Part shown: piece by piece, positions 60,641 through 64,000 of the stretch | How the letters are laid out: every line of letters begins with the position of its first letter | How positions within the stretch are numbered: the first letter of the stretch is position 1 | Origin: Didymella arachidicola | Lineage: Eukaryota; Ascomycota; Dothideomycetes; Pleosporales; Didymellaceae | Direction of reading: 5' to 3' | Length of the DNA stretch: 64,000 nucleotides | NCBI GenBank assembly: GCA_016630955.3 | Contig: CM049995.1 | Coordinates: 496,001 to 560,000, forward strand | Position numbers and translations under genes: made by a program | The notes under the pieces: model-generated | Seen by the model: the letters and a program-made list of their open reading frames with translations, nothing else | Databases searched by the model: none | Told to the model about the DNA's origin: nothing

Positions 60641-61758
60641 GCTGCTGAGGTTGTCTTGTGGCATATTCTACCGGCGTTTCTTCCTGGCTTAGCGTTTGTT
60701 TGGGTTGGCATTGTATAAACAGCATGGATAGCGTGTGGAATGTCTCTGAATTAGATGGACCATAATGTGCACGGCGTCTGGCGCACTTGTAGGCCAAAGG
60801 GGCTTTGTGGCAGCGGTGTATTTGTAGCGTCCTCGTATGGAACATGGAGATATGGGAAGCCGAAGAGGCCAGTTCTACGCAAGTATCGGGCTGTGAGCTT
60901 TGGAATGCGTCTTCCTAGTGCATCTTACTTGCCAAAAGTGCTGCCTAGCAGAGACGTCATCGAGGGGATTGCTGACTGGATCCTTAACACTGAAGCCAAT
61001 GCTACAGACTGGAGCAGCATCTCGCTTTACTTGGTTCTAGGTCTACGTAGAAGAGAGCGGCTTCATGCCTTTACCAATATTCGTCTTGGCCTAATGGCGC
61101 GAACAAATGTGGATCCTTCAACACGCAATGAGAGGTGGATACTGGGGTCGATCGCCGAAACAGATGGTTGCCTCCAGGGCTCGGTGAGTTCCAGCATTCG
61201 CGTCGAGGGCAACCACAACGTGTCAATAATGGAGCAAGCACTCATAAAGGTGGACTCAGGCGCGAAGAATGTTTTTCGTCCTAGCAGTCTCAATCAACGC
61301 CAACAGTCCATTGACTTTGATAAGCAATTGTGCCACTTTTGTCACGTGTCAGTGGCGCCGCCGCACAGACTTCCCAAGCAAGTCCACACGTCTCATCAAC
61401 CCAGCCCTTTCCTGTGCATCAATTAGACTACACCGTCAACCCACTCACACCATCACCAGCACGCACAGGCTCTCTTGAACATCGTCCGTAAGTCAATCGC
61501 TGCCGCCCCGCGCCACTCCGCGGTCTTTGTATACCTGCCCAGCACACCTCGGCGATTACGGGCGTGCACGCTGCTGCAGCCCCCATCAGGCGCTCAATAA
61601 TGCCCTGCGCCGACAACGCACCCTCGACACGCCTCCTTGCCGTCCCTGACACCCACCGATTGCCTCTTGGTACTTGAGTCTGACTTCCGTGCGCTATAGG
61701 TTCGAGAGTCTTTTCACCGCCTCTACACCTCCACACACATAGCACACCCGCCGCCAAC
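60641..61758. other. Intergenic region containing one unexplained long open frame
   Basis: About 1.1 kb between HIR1 and ARF1. A plus-strand frame of 223 codons (60755-61426) is open without recognisable motifs; I do not call it a gene (see findings). The last 330 bases before ARF1 are C/A-rich and look like a promoter and leader, perhaps with a 5' UTR intron. Confidence 0.45.
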
Positions 61759-62472
61759 ATGGGTCTCACATTCTCGAAGCTTTTCGATAAGCTATGGGGA
61801 AAGAAGGAGATGCGCATTCTGATGGTCGGTCTCGATGCTGCCGGAAAGACCACAATTCTCTACAAGCTCAAGCTCGGTGAAATCGTCACCACCATCCCCA
61901 CCATTGGTGCGTTACTGACCGCGTTAGCGCGACTAAACATAATGCGCTGACCGCCGCCTAGGTTTCAACGTCGAGACAGTCGAGTACAAGAACATCTCCT
62001 TCACTGTATGGGATGTCGGAGGTCAGGACAAGATTCGTCCTCTCTGGAGGCATTACTTCCAGAACACCCAGGGTATCATCTTCGTCGTCGACAGCAACGA
62101 TCGCGACCGTGTTGTTGAGGCCCGCGAGGAGCTCCAGAGGATGTTGAACGAGGACGAGCTGAGGGATGCCCTCCTCCTTGTCTTCGCTAACAAGCAGGAT
62201 TTGCCCGTAAGCATTTGCTCCGAGCAAGATTGCCATCGATATCGCTGACATAGAGTCTTAGAACGCCATGAACGCCGCCGAGATCACTGACAAGCTTGGC
62301 CTCCACAGCCTCCGACAACGCGCCTGGGTGAGTTCACTCGCAGAGCTTTGTATTGGCCACGTGCTAACGAACCCCACAGTACATCCAGTCGACCTGCGCT
62401 ACATCCGGTGACGGTCTGTACGAGGGCCTCGAGTGGTTGTCTAACTCCCTCCGCAAGGCCGGCCACAACTAA
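61759..62472 (+). CDS. ARF1: ADP-ribosylation factor ARF1, small GTPase
   Basis: Four exons: 61759-61906, 61962-62206, 62262-62327 and 62380-62472, giving 183 aa. MGLTFSKLF has the myristoylated Gly2 and amphipathic helix. The nucleotide motifs are GLDAAGKT (P-loop, 24-31), the switch I Thr in [36 protein letters not shown] (switch II), NKQD (126-129) and TCATSGDGLYEGLEWL (G5). The Asn of NKQD precedes an intron at LPNAMNAAEI, a position typical for fungal Arf genes. Arf1 recruits COPI and clathrin adaptors at the Golgi, cycling with Sec7 GEFs and Gcs1/Glo3 GAPs. The sequence is near-identical to Arf1 of other fungi, so the call is firm. Confidence 0.97.
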
Positions 62473-63172
62473 GTCCTCTCCACCCGTACGTAGCGACGCG
62501 ACAATGTCAACGTCTGCTAGCCCAGACATACCACAAATAGTACTTCTCTCCGTGGCCGTGGTCGAGACCGGTCTCGGCCATGGCTTCCCCAAGGAATGCG
62601 TGCATCGATGTTTAACGAATTGGTGGTGGAGCGGACACATTTCCCTTTTCACCATTGGAGTTTGTGTGAAATGCAATGCGATGCGATACGGATCTGATTT
62701 GCGTCTCACGGATCGTTGGTGGTGTCATACGGAAACAGTCTCTCTGGTTACTTTACGTGTTACTATCCAATTTGAGCCTCACTTGCTATAGAACTGCATA
62801 CCCCCGGCCGTGCTGAGCTGTATGGACTGTCTTTTGTGTGCTGACGACATTAGGTTCAACACAAATCAGGATATCCCGGCACTAAATCCAGGGTCTGGGT
62901 CTGACCAGGAGAGCCTGGTATAATCAGCCAGATAACGTAATGACTTCAGCGGCGAGGGCTCGACTGAGCAGCGAGCAGAGATATCGATCTAACGGATGCA
63001 GTAGTGCTCATGACTCTAAGTCTCTTCATTGCTATATGCTCTGCATGCTTATATGATTCTAGAACGCCGCAAACCCAGCATTGCCGTACAAGCAACACTA
63101 TGCCATGCGGTCACAGACCGCAGGCTCATCATGTGCAACAGCCAACCGCTCACCTAACTCCAGCTCCACCGC
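62473..63172. other. Intergenic region, no supported gene
   Basis: 0.7 kb between convergent ARF1 and the MOB gene. It holds the ARF1 3' region; nothing else was recognised. Confidence 0.5.
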
Positions 63173-64000
63173 TCAAGCAGCAACAGGTGCCTCCGCCTTG
63201 GTGGGCGCAGGAAGCAACCCCTTCTCGGTCCACAGCTCGATCAGGGGCTGCATGGGCTCGATCTCCTTGTCGCCAATCAGGCCGTACAAGCGGCCGACGT
63301 TAATAAAATGGATAAAGCATGTGTTCAGCTCCTTGTAAGCGTTAACGTTCCAGAACGGCTCCAGCCAGTGTCCGTGGTAGATGTGCGCGTAGCATCGCAT
63401 CATCTGCCGGTAAATGCTCTTGATGTCCCCCTCAAAGGTCTCAGGGAAACCGGAGGATTTGCCAAGCCACTCGCGCCCGGAGAGCTGCGAGAGTGGGGCG
63501 TTGAGGCTGGATGGGGGGAGGGCTTGGGGTGTTGAGTTTCCTGGGGTCGCGGAGCCGGAGGCGTAGGTTGAGGGGTTCAGGTTCATGGGCGAGGTGTCTG
63601 TGGGGAAGATGGAGGGGTCGTTGATCTTGCCGACGATCCATTTTTGTACCAGGTTAATGTATTGGATGGCGGGGATCTTGATAGGTTTCTTGTTGTTGTC
63701 GAGCCAGGTGTATGTGTGGCTGCACGTGTCAGAACTGGTAGACGACATTCATGTTTGTTCAACCTACCCGCTGGCCGACATGGTTGGACAGACATCTGGG
63801 TTACAGATTGGCTTGCCTGTTCTATCGTCGATTACCTTGATGACTTCAATCATTTGTTCAAGCAGTCGGTATTGTTCGACGACTGGTCACGAGATCAGCT
63901 GAGTGCACTGAGATAAAAGCATTACACGAACCTTGATGTGCGAGCCATTCACCCTCCTCGACGAGCTTCGGCTTCGCAGCCAGAGTCATGAAGTTACCCT
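63173..64000 (-). CDS. MOB kinase-activator family protein, 5' end outside window
   Basis: Partial: exons 64000-63932 (continuing past the edge), 63882-63768 and 63719-63173. Introns are GT-AG and phases agree. The visible protein is about 242 residues. It begins NFMTLAAKPKLVEEGEWLAH and runs into VVEQYRLLEQMIEVIKV, CNPDVCPTMSASGHTYTWLD (part of the zinc site), KKPIKIPAIQYINLVQKWIV, a disordered insert, then RQMMRCYAHIYHGHWLEPFW and LNTCFIHFINVGRLYGL. The two Cys and the HIYHGH His pair form the Mob zinc-binding site. MOB proteins activate NDR/LATS kinases in mitotic exit or polarity networks. The GEWLAHQ-VVEQ start and long insert mark a fungal subgroup distinct from the canonical Mob1 sequence; whether it is Mob1- or Mob2-type is unresolved. 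Confidence 0.88.

Overview
The window is eukaryotic, from a filamentous ascomycete (Pezizomycotina; possibly a dothideomycete, but that is a weak guess). Genes carry short introns (about 45-60 bp, a few near 200 bp) with GT-AG borders and CTAAC/CTGAC-like branch sites, and lie on both strands about 0.3-1.5 kb apart. The contents are typical of fungi: Zn(II)2Cys6 regulator, cytochrome P450s, FAD monooxygenases, exo-polygalacturonase, IDO/kynureninase, and a cellular rvt reverse-transcriptase-like gene. There is no bacterial operon structure. I rebuilt exon-intron structures by hand; most spliced models come out as a whole number of codons. || Layout. 1-12 kb is accessory in character: a duplicated ABM-type alpha/beta-barrel protein, a decayed CYP504-like P450, two diverged tandem copies of an unrecognised secreted protein family, a GNAT acetyltransferase and a salicylate-hydroxylase-like FAD monooxygenase. 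13-24 kb is housekeeping: F-box protein, Nit2-type amidase, TMF1/Sgm1 Golgi coiled-coil protein, gankyrin/Nas6-like ankyrin protein (with a 25-G run in its only intron), then three RNA-processing genes, CWC25, ESF2 and SYF2. 24-33 kb reads as a small metabolic neighbourhood: P450, Zn2Cys6 regulator, indoleamine 2,3-dioxygenase and, divergent from it, kynureninase. IDO and kynureninase are two steps of the kynurenine route from tryptophan to anthranilate/3-hydroxyanthranilate and NAD. 32-34 kb holds an exo-polygalacturonase. || 35-44 kb holds the most unusual locus, an rvt gene (single-copy cellular reverse-transcriptase relative) that is complete except for one apparent 1-base frameshift. After it come a predicted N-myristoylated 68-aa protein, a poorly supported zinc-ribbon-like ORF, an intron-containing tRNA-Ile(AAT) and a fold-back element. 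44-64 kb holds a phenol-2-monooxygenase-like flavoprotein, a Kelch-like single-pass membrane protein with a repeated cytoplasmic tail motif, a mitochondrial HotDog thioesterase, a MAPEG protein, a WBP4-like splicing zinc-finger protein, the HIR1 histone chaperone subunit, ARF1, and a MOB-family gene cut by the window end. || I saw no CRISPR array, intact transposon, rRNA or clear virus-derived sequence. Functional calls rest on motifs recognised by eye; no database search was run.
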